A stretch of DNA of 28,810 bases from JAYELX01 sp964544065 (GCA_964544065.1 CAZJBA010000014.1:1-28810), one strand, 5' to 3'. Shown: positions 14,524 to 22,490, counted from the first letter of the stretch. The notes: generated by a model not told the origin, from the sequence alone. Numbers and translations: made by a program.

Positions 14524-15801
14524 CTATCCGGCAGGCTCGATCACGTCGATGCCGCCCATCCAGGGTTGCAAGGCCTCGGGAACGACGACAGACCCATCGG
14601 CTTGCTGGTAATTCTCCAGGATGGCGATCATCACCCGAGGCAGCCCCAACCCGGAGCCGTTGAGGGTGTGGACATAGCGCGTATTGCTGCCCTCTTCCGG
14701 CCTGTAGCGGATGTTGGCTCGGCGGGCCTGGAAATCCGTCGCATTGGAGACCGAGGACACCTCCAACCATTCCTGGCAACCCGCGGCCCAGACCTCGATA
14801 TCGTAGGTGATGCTGGCGTTGAAACCGAGATCGCCCGTGCAAAGTTGGTGGACACGATACGGCAAGCCGAGATCGACGCAAACCTGCTCGGCGTCGGCCA
14901 TCATTTTTTGGAAGGCATCGTCGGAATCTTCTGGTCTGGTGAAGATGTACATCTCGACTTTGTCGAACTGGTGGCCGCGCTTGATGCCGCGCACATCGCT
15001 TCCGGCGCTCATTTTCTCTCGGCGGAAACAGGGCGTGTAGGCGGTATAGTTGAGGGGCAAATCGTCCCCGGCGAGAATCTCATCCCGGTGCAAGCCGGTG
15101 AGCGGCACCTCGGCGGTGGGGATGAAATAAAAATCTTCTTCATGGTCTTGATAGAGATTATCGGCAAACTTGGGGAGCTGGCCCGCGCCGAAGACGGTCT
15201 CCGTCCTGACCATGAAGGGGGTATATTTCTCGGTGTAGCCCCGCTTGATGTGCGCATCGAGCATGAAGGCGATCAGAGCCCGCTGCAAACGCGCGCCCAC
15301 ACCGCTGAGCACATAGAAACGCGAACCGGACAATTTGACACCGCGCTCGAAATCGAGGATGCCCAGGGCTGGCCCCAACTCCCAGTGGGGTTTGGGATCG
15401 AACTCGTAGTCGGGGATCGCGCCAACGGTCTTGAGGACAACATTGTCGCTCTCGTCCACGCCGACGGGGGTATCTTCGGAGGGAATATTGGGCAGGGTGG
15501 CCAGGAGATCGTGCAAGTTAGCTTCCGCTTCCCTGAGCTGCTCCTCCAACTGGTCGATCTCCTCGCCAAGGGTGCGCATAGCCTCGATCATCGACTGGCG
15601 CTCTTCGGCATCCTTGGTTTTGCCGATCTCTTTTGAGCCGCGATTGCGCTCGGCCCGACGCTCTTCCACGGCTTGAAGCAGTTCACGCCAGTGGCTATCC
15701 TGTTCCAAGACTTCATCAATAACGCTAGGGTCGTCCTGGCGTTTTTTCAATGATTGACGCACAACATCGGGTTGATTGCGAATTAAATTAATGTCTAACA
15801 T
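14524..15801 (-). CDS. serS: seryl-tRNA synthetase
   Basis: 425 aa from the ATG at 15801 (LDINLIRNQPDVV is the canonical N-terminus; GGAGG lies 5 bases upstream). An in-frame ATG 42 bases further up is rejected because it falls inside the T-box terminator. SerRS charges tRNA-Ser (and tRNA-Sec). The N-terminal coiled coil that grips the tRNA long arm spans about 28-105. The class II core carries motif 2 as CFRREKMSAGSDVRGIKRGHQFDKVE and motif 3 as GSGLGLPRVMIAILENYQ near the C-terminus. It is transcribed with the DUF456 gene and regulated by a serine T-box in its leader. Confidence 0.96.
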   Translation of the reverse strand: MLDINLIRNQPDVVRQSLKKRQDDPSVIDEVLEQDSHWRELLQAVEERRAERNRGSKEIGKTKDAEERQSMIEAMRTLGEEIDQLEEQLREAEANLHDLLATLPNIPSEDTPVGVDESDNVVLKTVGAIPDYEFDPKPHWELGPALGILDFERGVKLSGSRFYVLSGVGARLQRALIAFMLDAHIKRGYTEKYTPFMVRTETVFGAGQLPKFADNLYQDHEEDFYFIPTAEVPLTGLHRDEILAGDDLPLNYTAYTPCFRREKMSAGSDVRGIKRGHQFDKVEMYIFTRPEDSDDAFQKMMADAEQVCVDLGLPYRVHQLCTGDLGFNASITYDIEVWAAGCQEWLEVSSVSNATDFQARRANIRYRPEEGSNTRYVHTLNGSGLGLPRVMIAILENYQQADGSVVVPEALQPWMGGIDVIEPAG

Positions 15802-15834
15802 AAGCACCTCCACAGAGAGAATAGGAATCGACAA

Positions 15835-16091
15835 CGCCCCCACGTCTGAGCAGGACGAGGGGGCGCTCGTGGTGCCACCTGCTTTTGCTACCGGATTCTT
15901 TTACAAACCAGAGCCGATAGCCTCGATCGACGCGCTAACGGGCGCACCCGGCTCCCTTACAACGAACTGAGGCGTTCCTGCGGGAGCGATCTCTTGCTTG
16001 CACAAGTGACGGAGTGGATTTCACCGCTCGTCCTGCCGCTTCACGCAAACCGGCGGCTCGCGGAAAGGCGCCACGGTTACTTGGCTCCGTG
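15835..16091 (-). ncRNA. T-box leader of serS, serine (UCC) specifier
   Basis: On the minus strand the leader has the T-box landmarks. The base of stem I is ACGGAG (16090-16085) paired with CTCCGT (16014-16009). AAGTAA on the 5' side faces the specifier loop, closed by CCG (16076-16074) against CGG (16026-16024). The specifier loop reads GAAATCCA with the serine codon TCC at 16018-16016. The T-box sequence AGGTGGCACCACGAGCG lies at 15880-15864. A competing terminator hairpin follows (CGCCCCC 15865-15859 with GGGGGCG 15841-15835, extended by CGTC/GACG). The U tract after the stem is poor (TTGTCGATTCC). Uncharged tRNA-Ser should favour the antiterminator and raise serS expression. Confidence 0.9.
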
Positions 16092-16118
16092 CTGATCTTT
16101 GCTGAATTGACGCTGAAA

Positions 16119-16148
16119 ATTATACTGGAGTCACAGAAACGGAGTCAA
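16119..16148 (-). promoter_or_regulatory. serS promoter
   Basis: On the minus strand, TTGACT (16143-16148) and TATAAT (16119-16124) are spaced by 18 bases. The predicted start of transcription is near 16112, about 20 bases before stem I of the T-box. Confidence 0.88.
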
Positions 16149-16197
16149 GCAAATTGCCGTTCATTGGTTCAAATTGTCGAGCAATAGGCTCCAACCC

Positions 16198-16206
16198 TGG
16201 TATAAT
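16198..16206 (+). promoter_or_regulatory. tyrS promoter (extended -10)
   Basis: TGG-TATAAT, with TATAAT at 16201-16206 and an upstream TG forming an extended -10. No good -35 at normal spacing is seen; TTGTCG at 16174-16179 is 21 bases away. It is divergent from the serS promoter about 50 bases off. The ATG of a short leader ORF begins only 6 bases after the -10 box. Confidence 0.75.
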
Positions 16207-16212
16207 AATGCC

Positions 16213-16269
16213 ATGCAAGGAATTGATGGATTTCACGATCAGAGTAATTGCTATTATTCCCGTCCGTAG
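16213..16269 (+). CDS. tyrS leader peptide with tandem Tyr codons (putative)
   Basis: An 18-codon frame, MQGIDGFHDQSNCYYSRP then TAG. The two adjacent TAT codons (16252-16257) lie just upstream of tyrS in the same transcript, and the stop codon falls in the loop of the hairpin 16259-16276. A U-tailed terminator hairpin follows at 16297-16319. With the ATG 6 bases after the -10 box the message would be leaderless, so the peptide could be translated without a Shine-Dalgarno. This layout fits ribosome-mediated attenuation sensing charged tRNA-Tyr. Only two Tyr codons are present, so chance cannot be excluded. Confidence 0.5.
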   Translation: MQGIDGFHDQSNCYYSRP

Positions 16270-16296
16270 GGACGGGGTGACCGGCCGCGTTCCTAC
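16259..16296 (+). promoter_or_regulatory. mutually exclusive hairpins in the tyrS leader
   Basis: CCCGTCC (16259-16265) pairs with GGACGGG (16270-16276) around GTAG. Alternatively GTAGGGACG (16266-16274) pairs with CGTTCCTAC (16288-16296), one pair being G-U. The two share bases and cannot coexist. A ribosome stalled on the Tyr codons would cover the 5' arm of the first. I could not find a clear pairing that sequesters the terminator's own 5' arm, so the switching logic is incomplete. Confidence 0.5.
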
Positions 16297-16328
16297 TGCG
16301 CTCTCACGTTGAGGGCGCATTTTTGTTT
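16297..16328 (+). terminator. attenuator terminator before tyrS
   Basis: TGCGCTCTCA (16297-16306), loop CGT, TGAGGGCGCA (16310-16319), a 10-bp stem with one G-U pair, followed by TTTTTGTTT (16320-16328). It stands only 18 bases before the tyrS ATG and downstream of the tyrS promoter, so it must be conditional. Confidence 0.85.
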
Positions 16329-16345
16329 ATCGATAGGAGAGATTT

Positions 16346-17569
16346 ATGGAGAAAATGAACATTGACGAGCAGGTTGCCCTTTTGATGCAGGGTACTGAAT
16401 ACGGCGACGAGAATCTGAAACTGGCCATGGCCGATGAACTGCGGGAGCGGTTGGTAGCAGCCGACAAAGAAGACCGACCGTTGCGGGTCTACTGCGGCTT
16501 CGATCCCACCGCCTCGGACTTGCACCTGGGCCACACCGTACCCATCCGTAAGTTACGCCAATTCCAGGAATTGGGCCATCAGGTCACCTTCTTGATCGGC
16601 GACTTCACCTCCTTGATCGGCGACCCCTCGGACAAGGACAAACTCCGCCCCATGTTGACGTCCGAACAGGTGGAAGCCAATGCCCAGACTTACGCCGAAC
16701 AGGCCTTCAAGATTCTCGATGTTGACAAGACCCTGATCAAGCACAACACGACCTGGTTGTCCAAGTTGACCTTTGAAGACCTGATCAGGATTGGCTCCAA
16801 TTTCACCGTGCAGCAATTTTTGACCCGCGAGAATTTTCGCAAGCGCTTCGACAAAGGCGACCCGATTTTCTTGCACGAGTTCTTCTACGCCCTGATGCAG
16901 GGCTTCGATGCCTACAGTATGCGCACCGATGTGCAAGTTGGCGGCACGGATCAACTGTTCAACATCGTCACCGCGGCCCGCAAGCTGATGAACGCCGAGG
17001 GCATCGAGCCGAATATCGGCATCATCATGGGAATCCTGCCGGGGACGGATGGCGAAGTCAAAATGAGCAAGTCCCTGGGCAATCATATCCCCATTTTGGC
17101 GGAGCCCAAGGACATGTACGGCAAGGTGATGAGTATTCCTGATTCGGCCATGAGCGATTACTTCCGTTTGATCACCCGCTTTACGCCTGCCCAAATCGAA
17201 AAGATTGAGTCCGATTTAGCTGCCGGTAACGTCCACCCGCGCGATGTCAAGATGAAACTGGCCCGCGAGATTGTGTCTGTCTACCACGATGAGGCTTCCG
17301 CCCAACAAGCTGAGGCTGCCTTCGTGCGCGTTTTCCAGAAGAGCAAACTGCCCGAAGATATGCCCGAATATACCCTTCAATCGGACCAAACTGTGCTGGA
17401 CGTTCTAGCCGACAGTGGCCTGGTGCAGAGCCGCAGCCAAGGGCGCCGCATGCTCAAGCAAAACGCCGTCAGCTTAGATGGCGAAAAATTGCATGAGCCT
17501 TTTGATCCCTTCCCCGGCCCGGGTGTGTTGAAGGTGGGCAAACGACGTTTCTTACGAGTCGTGACCTGA
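16346..17569 (+). CDS. tyrS: tyrosyl-tRNA synthetase
   Basis: 407 aa. Class I synthetase that charges tRNA-Tyr. HLGH at 60-63, in the setting DLHLGHTVPIRKLRQFQELGHQV, and KMSKS at 239-243 are the two class I signatures. The C-terminal S4 RNA-binding domain covers about 345-405 (VLDVLADSGLVQSRSQGRRMLKQNAVSLDG). Length and the HLGHTVPIRKL form fit the roughly 400-aa TyrRS subtype rather than the E. coli type. AGGAGAG lies 6-7 bases before the ATG. It is likely regulated by the leader peptide and terminator directly upstream. Confidence 0.96.
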   Translation: MEKMNIDEQVALLMQGTEYGDENLKLAMADELRERLVAADKEDRPLRVYCGFDPTASDLHLGHTVPIRKLRQFQELGHQVTFLIGDFTSLIGDPSDKDKLRPMLTSEQVEANAQTYAEQAFKILDVDKTLIKHNTTWLSKLTFEDLIRIGSNFTVQQFLTRENFRKRFDKGDPIFLHEFFYALMQGFDAYSMRTDVQVGGTDQLFNIVTAARKLMNAEGIEPNIGIIMGILPGTDGEVKMSKSLGNHIPILAEPKDMYGKVMSIPDSAMSDYFRLITRFTPAQIEKIESDLAAGNVHPRDVKMKLAREIVSVYHDEASAQQAEAAFVRVFQKSKLPEDMPEYTLQSDQTVLDVLADSGLVQSRSQGRRMLKQNAVSLDGEKLHEPFDPFPGPGVLKVGKRRFLRVVT

Positions 17570-17639
17570 ATGTCCGTAAATTGCTCAAGCCGCCGTCCGT
17601 TCGGCTGAGCTCACGTCGAAACCTCGGCGGCGGTGACCT

Positions 17640-19562
17640 ATGCCCAAACCATCCTATACGTTTTTGACCCTTGGAGATTCCTATACCATCGGCACGAATG
17701 TCGCCGCTGCCGAAAGTTGGCCATTCCAACTGGTCGGCTTGCTGCGGGAGCGGAGCGTCGAAGTCGCCGATCCTGTTGTGATTGCCAAGAATGGCTGGAC
17801 TTGCGCCGATTTGCTCAACGGGATCGAACAGGCCGATCTCCAAGATCACTATGATTTTGTCACCCTGATGATCGGCGTCAACGATCAATACGACGGTGTG
17901 CCCCTGCAAGAATACGAGCGTAACTTTGACGAATTGCTCAGCCGGTCGATCGTGTTGGCCGGGGGTGATCCCTCTAAGTTGATCGTCATTTCGATTCCTG
18001 ATTGGAGCGTGACTCCCTTTGCCCGGGATCGCGACCGCGCCTCTATCCTCGCTCAACTTGCCCGCTTCAACACCGTCAACCGCCGCGAAGCGCGCCGCTT
18101 GGGATGCAGTTACATCGATATTACGCCCAACTCCTGGCGCGCCGGTCACGATCTCTCCCTGTTGGCCTCGGATCAGTTGCACCCCTCCGGAAAAATGTAT
18201 GCCGACTGGGCGGATATGTTGCTCCCCCTCGTTGTCGAGATTCTCTTCGCCCAAAAAACTTTCCTCATTGGAGACAGTCTGATGGAATTTACGCCCGATG
18301 CTTCCTTTGCTCAAGAGCTGGATGCTCAAGATACCCTCGCTTCCTTCCGGGATCGCTTCGTGATCGACGATCCCGACCTGATCTATCTGGACGGCAATTC
18401 CCTGGGCCGTTTGCCCAAAGCCACACCGTCGCAACTTCAGGAGGCCGTCGAACACCAGTGGGGCCAACGACTGATCCGCTCGTGGAACGAGAACTGGATG
18501 GAAAAGCCCTCCCAGATTGGGGCCAAAATTGCCGAATTGGTCGGCGCCTGCCCCGATGAAATTCTGGTCAGCGATTCGACCTCGGTCAACCTGTTCAAGC
18601 TGGCTGTCGCCAGTCTGCGCGCCCGCCCCGGGCGGGAGAAAATCGTCACCGACGAACTCAACTTTCCCTCCGATCTGTACATCTTCCAAGGAGTCATCGA
18701 TCTGCTCGATCAGGGCCATCGTATCGAGCGCGTCACCTCCCCGGATGATGTTTCCATCCCGATCGATTCGATCCGCCCTGCTATCGATGAGGACACAGCT
18801 TTGATGGCGCTCACTCACGTCGCTTTCAAGAGCGCCTTCATGTACGACATGCAGGCGATGACCCAGTTGGCCCACCAATACGGCGCCCTGGCCTTGTGGG
18901 ATTTGTCCCATTCCGTCGGCGCCGTGCCGCTGAAACTGAACGAGTGGGACGTCGATATGGCCGTTGGCTGCACCTACAAATATCTCAATGGCGGCCCTGG
19001 CTCACCGGCGTTTCTTTACGTGCGCCGAGATTTGCAAGAAACATTGATGCAGCCGATCTGGGGCTGGTTTGCGACCAAATCTCCCTTTGAATTTAATTTA
19101 GATTTCAGCTCCGCCGAGGGGATGGCCCGTTTCCAGGTCGGGACTCCCCCGATGCTTTCTATGTTGGGGATTGAGCCCGCTGTAGACATTTTGCTCGAAG
19201 CGGGCATGCACCGCCTGCGAGACAAGAGCGTTTGCCAAACCGAGTATCTCATCGAACTGGCCCGAGCCTGGTTGCTGCCCTTGGGCTTTGAGATCGGTTC
19301 CCCGCTGGATTCTGCCCGACGCGGCTCCCATGTCTCCCTGCGCCACCCCGAGGCCTACCGAATCAACCGGGCCATGATCGAGGCCGAGCCGCCCGCCGTC
19401 CGCGTCATCCCCGATTTCCGCACCCCGGACAACATCCGCCTGGGCGTCGCGCCGATCTACACCAGCTACACCGACATCTACCGCGGCTTGAAGCGGATGC
19501 GCGACATCGTCGAGCAGAAACTCTACGAAGAGTATTCCCAGGAGCGTCTGGCCGTTACCTGA
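17640..19562 (+). CDS. kynU: fusion protein: SGNH-family hydrolase + kynureninase
   Basis: 640 aa in one open frame. Residues 1-203 form an SGNH/GDSL esterase domain: GDSYTIG with nucleophile Ser14, GVND at 79-82, and the catalytic DQLH (D178, H181). Residues 215-640 (426 aa, the full usual length) are a kynureninase, the PLP enzyme that splits kynurenine to anthranilate and alanine. It has LIYLDGNSLGRLPK, the loop LWDLSHSVGAVPL and TYKYLNGGPGSPAF, whose Lys447 is the expected PLP lysine. The joint is short (FAQKTFLIGDSL). Met215 (ATG at 18282) lies 8 bases after GGAG, so a free kynureninase may also be made. The symbol applies to the second domain. The upstream GGTGA at the first ATG is a weak ribosome site. 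Confidence 0.85.
   Translation: MPKPSYTFLTLGDSYTIGTNVAAAESWPFQLVGLLRERSVEVADPVVIAKNGWTCADLLNGIEQADLQDHYDFVTLMIGVNDQYDGVPLQEYERNFDELLSRSIVLAGGDPSKLIVISIPDWSVTPFARDRDRASILAQLARFNTVNRREARRLGCSYIDITPNSWRAGHDLSLLASDQLHPSGKMYADWADMLLPLVVEILFAQKTFLIGDSLMEFTPDASFAQELDAQDTLASFRDRFVIDDPDLIYLDGNSLGRLPKATPSQLQEAVEHQWGQRLIRSWNENWMEKPSQIGAKIAELVGACPDEILVSDSTSVNLFKLAVASLRARPGREKIVTDELNFPSDLYIFQGVIDLLDQGHRIERVTSPDDVSIPIDSIRPAIDEDTALMALTHVAFKSAFMYDMQAMTQLAHQYGALALWDLSHSVGAVPLKLNEWDVDMAVGCTYKYLNGGPGSPAFLYVRRDLQETLMQPIWGWFATKSPFEFNLDFSSAEGMARFQVGTPPMLSMLGIEPAVDILLEAGMHRLRDKSVCQTEYLIELARAWLLPLGFEIGSPLDSARRGSHVSLRHPEAYRINRAMIEAEPPAVRVIPDFRTPDNIRLGVAPIYTSYTDIYRGLKRMRDIVEQKLYEEYSQERLAVT
18270..18284 (+). promoter_or_regulatory. 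internal ribosome binding site and start codon of the kynureninase part
   Basis: GGAG (18270-18273), 8 bases, ATG (18282-18284), in frame within the fusion and exactly at the usual kynureninase N-terminus. It may be a relic of a once separate gene or an active internal start. Confidence 0.5.
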
Positions 19563-19627
19563 GGCCGGTGTTGGCTCCCTCGAGAATCGAAAGAATCCCT
19601 CATTCCGATCAAACCTATCAAGCCAAT

Positions 19628-19653
19628 CCTGGCATCATGCCGGGGCTGTTTTT
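19628..19653 (+). terminator. weak terminator after the kynureninase fusion
   Basis: CCTGGCA (19628-19634), loop TCA, TGCCGGG (19638-19644), one G-U pair, then TTTTT at 19649-19653. The stem is short and the U run begins 4 bases after it, so termination would be partial. It lies 24 bases before the next start codon. Confidence 0.45.
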
Positions 19654-19676
19654 AACCCTACCTGGAAAAGTGTTGC

Positions 19677-20123
19677 ATGAAACGAGCATGGTTTTATGGG
19701 GGCATCACGTTGTTGATCGTTTGTTTTCTCCTGATGAGTTTCCCTCCTGGGGGACGTGCCCAAACCGAGTCAGAGCCACATCCGGATTGGGTCGAGATTC
19801 TCACAACGCTTCATCGTGAACTAGGCGATTCAGAGAAAATCATCAAGCGCCAACTCTATAACGCCCAGCGTCAACCGGGTACGCCCCCCTTTTCCGCTGT
19901 CTATCCTGCTGAAGAGGGGCAGGTCGCTCGACTCAATTTGGTCGTCGAGGGCGAAATGGTCTGGTTCAGCGAGGCCTCCGCCACTGTGCCACAGGTAGAT
20001 GTCCAGGTGCCAACCGGTGAGACCCCGTTGACCGGTGACCAAACCCTGACGTGGCAGGCCTCCGATCGTTCCAATTTAGTGACAGATTTCATGCTTTGTT
20101 GGTTTCAGGTGTCCTCTACATGA
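19677..20123 (+). CDS. hypothetical secreted or membrane-anchored protein
   Basis: 148 aa; I do not recognise the family. The N-terminus has Lys-Arg followed by a hydrophobic stretch (FYGGITLLIVCFLLMSF) and then PPGGRAQ, consistent with a signal peptide cleaved near residue 29 or an uncleaved anchor. The rest is about 115 residues, beginning with an amphipathic helix (WVEILTTLHRELGDSEKIIKRQL) and ending in a Thr/Val-rich part with PTGETPLTGDQTLTWQ that could be beta strands. No clear Shine-Dalgarno precedes the ATG. It is flanked by a weak terminator upstream and a long gene-free stretch downstream. It could be an orphan secreted protein of unknown use. Confidence 0.6.
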   Translation: MKRAWFYGGITLLIVCFLLMSFPPGGRAQTESEPHPDWVEILTTLHRELGDSEKIIKRQLYNAQRQPGTPPFSAVYPAEEGQVARLNLVVEGEMVWFSEASATVPQVDVQVPTGETPLTGDQTLTWQASDRSNLVTDFMLCWFQVSST

Positions 20124-20648
20124 ACTTCTTTTTCTGTCTTATAATTTGTCTGTATCATTTCAACTGGATAGCTTTGTAAACGAGGGGGCTGTAACAATTG
20201 AGCAGTGAATCAACTGTAGCGAAGTTTTCATTCTCCAGGAGGCAAAGATGACATAACGTACATCTTCCCCGAAACTCAATCGGCGAGATTTTTCCAAGTT
20301 CGCGACGAGTTTTCTCGGGACGATCATTTGTGCTTTGTGCTATGAGAGATATTCCGATCATAGGCCAGGTGATCTCTCCCGTCCTCGAGCGAGACGAATT
20401 GGGCGATTGAGTTTCCTTGGGCGCTTTGGATGATTATCCGATTGGCGCGCCAACGCTTTTCAGCTTCACTCGCACCAATGTTTAGCGATGGGAATGCAAA
20501 TCCAATCGCTGCGGCAACTTCGCCAGCTTACTGGTCGCGGTGTGAGAAAAATCAGGTACCTTAACACGAAGAACATAATAGCTGTCACAAGGTCTGAATT
20601 TTTCTTTGTGCTCTTTGTGTCCTTGGTGTTAATGTTAAGGAATGGAAT
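20124..20648. other. 525-bp region without a supported gene, upstream of sdhA
   Basis: No convincing coding frame: a 68-codon frame on the minus strand (20155-20361) has no ribosome site or recognisable features. A TATAAT at 20140-20145 on the plus strand lacks a good -35. Near the end, a 9-bp tandem motif (CTTTGTGCT, CTTTGTGTC, CTTGGTGTT at 20604-20630) lies just before sdhA. The sequence is less GC-rich than the genes around it. Confidence 0.6.
20604..20630. repeat. three imperfect 9-bp tandem units before sdhA
   Basis: CTTTGTGCT, CTTTGTGTC and CTTGGTGTT follow one another directly. Similar degenerate 9- to 10-bp periodic tracts occur after uvrD (26760-26788) and after udg (28728-28753), suggesting a family of intergenic short tandem repeats in this genome. 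Confidence 0.6.
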
Positions 20649-22445
20649 ATGACTGATAAGAACACGATTTTTCACGACGTAATCATTGTTGGTGCCGGTT
20701 TAGCGGGGACGTGGACTGCGATGGCCGCGGCTCAGCAGGGCGTCACCAACGTGGGGGTGCTTTCCAAGATCCACCCACTGCGCTCCCATAGTGGCGCTGC
20801 CCAGGGGGGCATTGCAGCCGCCCTCAATAATGTCCGCCCGGTACCCGACACCGGCCCTCGCGGCCCGCTTGAGCCGGTCAAAGAAGGAGACGCCCCCCCC
20901 GACAGCTTTGACTTGCACATTTTCGACACCATCAAAGGCTCCGACTGGTTAGGTGACCAGGACGCCATCAAGATCATGGTCGAAGGGGCCCCCGAAATCA
21001 TCTATGAATATGAACATATGGGTTGTGTCTTCAGCCGCTTACCGGATGGCCGCATCGCCCAACGCCGCTTCGGTGGTCACAGCGCACCGCGCGCCAACTA
21101 CGCTGCCGACTACACCGGTCACGTCTTGCTGCACACCAGTTACGAGCAGGCGATCAAGAACGGCGTCAAATTCTACAGCGAGTGGTATTTGCTTGATCTG
21201 ATCATCGAAGATAATGTCTGCAAAGGGGTGGTGGCTCTGGATATCGAGACCGGCGAGATCTACACCATGCGGGCGAAAGCCGTCATGTTCGGAACCGGGG
21301 GCTATGGCCGGGCCTTCGCGATCACATCCAATGCCTACGCTAACACGGGAGACGGCGTCGCCATCGCCTATAACGCCGGCGTGCCGTTGATGGACATGGA
21401 ATTCGTCCAGTTCCACCCGACCGGCTTATATAAACACGGCATCTTGATGAGTGAGGCCTGCCGCGGTGAAGGCGGATACCTGACCAATAAAGATGGCGAA
21501 CGCTTCATGGAAAAATACGCTCCCGACAAGATGGAACTCGCCCCCCGGGACTTGGTCAGCCGCTCCGAGCAGAAAGAAATCGACGAGGGGCGCGGCATCG
21601 GCGCGGAAGGCAAGGGCCTCTATCTGGACATGCGCCACCTCGGGCGTGAAAAGATCATGACGCGCCTGCCCCAAATCCGGGAACTGGCGATCAATTTTGC
21701 AGGCGTCGACCCCATTGATGACCCTGTCCCCATCCAGCCCACAGCGCACTACAGCATGGGCGGCATCCCCGCCGATGTGGATGGCCAGGTCCTCGCGGAT
21801 GCGGACGGTAACCCGGTAGTAGGGTTCTATGCTGCTGGCGAGTGTGCCTGCATCAGCGTGCATGGCGCCAACCGTTTGGGAACGAACAGCCTGCTGGGCG
21901 CTTCGATCTTTGGCCGCCGCGCGGGCGAAAAAATTGCCGAGTTCGTCAAAGGCGGCGCGCAACTCCAACCGCTCCAGGGCGACCCGGCCGAGGAACAACG
22001 GGCCCGTATCCAGGCCATGAAAGACAATCCCGGCGAAGAAAACGTCGAGGCAATTGCCCAGGATTTGAAACGGATCATGACGGACAATTGCGGCATCTAT
22101 CGGGACGACGCTAAACTCCGCGACGGACTTGACAAAATCCACAAGTTGCAGGCCCGGTTCAAGAATGCCCGTGTGATGGATAAGAGTTCACGCTTCAACA
22201 CCGATATTTTGGCGGCTATCGAAACCGAGCACTTGCTGTCCTTTAGCAAAGTGATTGCAGCCGGCGCCCTGGACCGCACCGAAAGCCGCGGCGCACACTA
22301 CCGAACCGATTACCCCAAACGTGACGATGAGAATTGGATCAAACACACTGTCATTCACAAGGGCGAAGATGGCAAACCGGTGATCAGTTACAGAGGCGTC
22401 AATATCGATTGGGACAAATATCCACCCCAGGAGCGAAAGTATTAG
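20649..22445 (+). CDS. sdhA: succinate dehydrogenase / fumarate reductase flavoprotein subunit
   Basis: 598 aa. Flavoprotein that interconverts succinate and fumarate. The Rossmann motif GAGLAG lies at 15-20, and RSHSGAAQGGIAAALN carries His47 at the covalent FAD position. RFGGHSAPRANYAAD, EFVQFHPTGLYKHGILMSEACRGEGG (substrate and proton path) and PTAHYSMGGIPADVDG are all present, as is the C-terminal helical domain with RTESRGAHYRTDYP. AAGGAATGGA lies close before the ATG. It is followed after 70 bp by an SdhB fused to a CCG domain, with no membrane-anchor sdhC/sdhD genes in the window. That context points to a TfrAB-like fumarate reductase or a type-E succinate dehydrogenase rather than a classical complex II. 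Confidence 0.94.
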   Translation: MTDKNTIFHDVIIVGAGLAGTWTAMAAAQQGVTNVGVLSKIHPLRSHSGAAQGGIAAALNNVRPVPDTGPRGPLEPVKEGDAPPDSFDLHIFDTIKGSDWLGDQDAIKIMVEGAPEIIYEYEHMGCVFSRLPDGRIAQRRFGGHSAPRANYAADYTGHVLLHTSYEQAIKNGVKFYSEWYLLDLIIEDNVCKGVVALDIETGEIYTMRAKAVMFGTGGYGRAFAITSNAYANTGDGVAIAYNAGVPLMDMEFVQFHPTGLYKHGILMSEACRGEGGYLTNKDGERFMEKYAPDKMELAPRDLVSRSEQKEIDEGRGIGAEGKGLYLDMRHLGREKIMTRLPQIRELAINFAGVDPIDDPVPIQPTAHYSMGGIPADVDGQVLADADGNPVVGFYAAGECACISVHGANRLGTNSLLGASIFGRRAGEKIAEFVKGGAQLQPLQGDPAEEQRARIQAMKDNPGEENVEAIAQDLKRIMTDNCGIYRDDAKLRDGLDKIHKLQARFKNARVMDKSSRFNTDILAAIETEHLLSFSKVIAAGALDRTESRGAHYRTDYPKRDDENWIKHTVIHKGEDGKPVISYRGVNIDWDKYPPQERKY

Positions 22446-22446
22446 T

Positions 22447-22490
22447 CCAGTGTCAGGTGCCAAGTGTCAGGTTCACGTGCCACATGACAC
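22447..22490. repeat. about 7-bp periodic tandem repeat between sdhA and sdhB
   Basis: The stretch reads as imperfect 7-base units, with AGTGTCAGGT occurring twice 14 bases apart (22449-22458 and 22463-22472), followed by further related units. It occupies most of the 70-bp spacer, ending before the GGAG ribosome site of sdhB. Confidence 0.7.

Noticed and set aside
16259..16319. Second T-box in front of tyrS
   Set aside because: The leader is only about 130 nt, has no stem I landmarks, and the GGGGTGACCGG stretch does not contain the TGGN bulge sequence of a T-box.
17469..18911. 480-codon open frame antisense to the SGNH-kynureninase gene
   Set aside because: Low-complexity shadow frame crossing the tyrS end, with no domain features.
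20155..20361. 68-codon frame on the minus strand in the gap before sdhA
   Set aside because: No ribosome site, promoter or recognisable features; length is within chance for this sequence.
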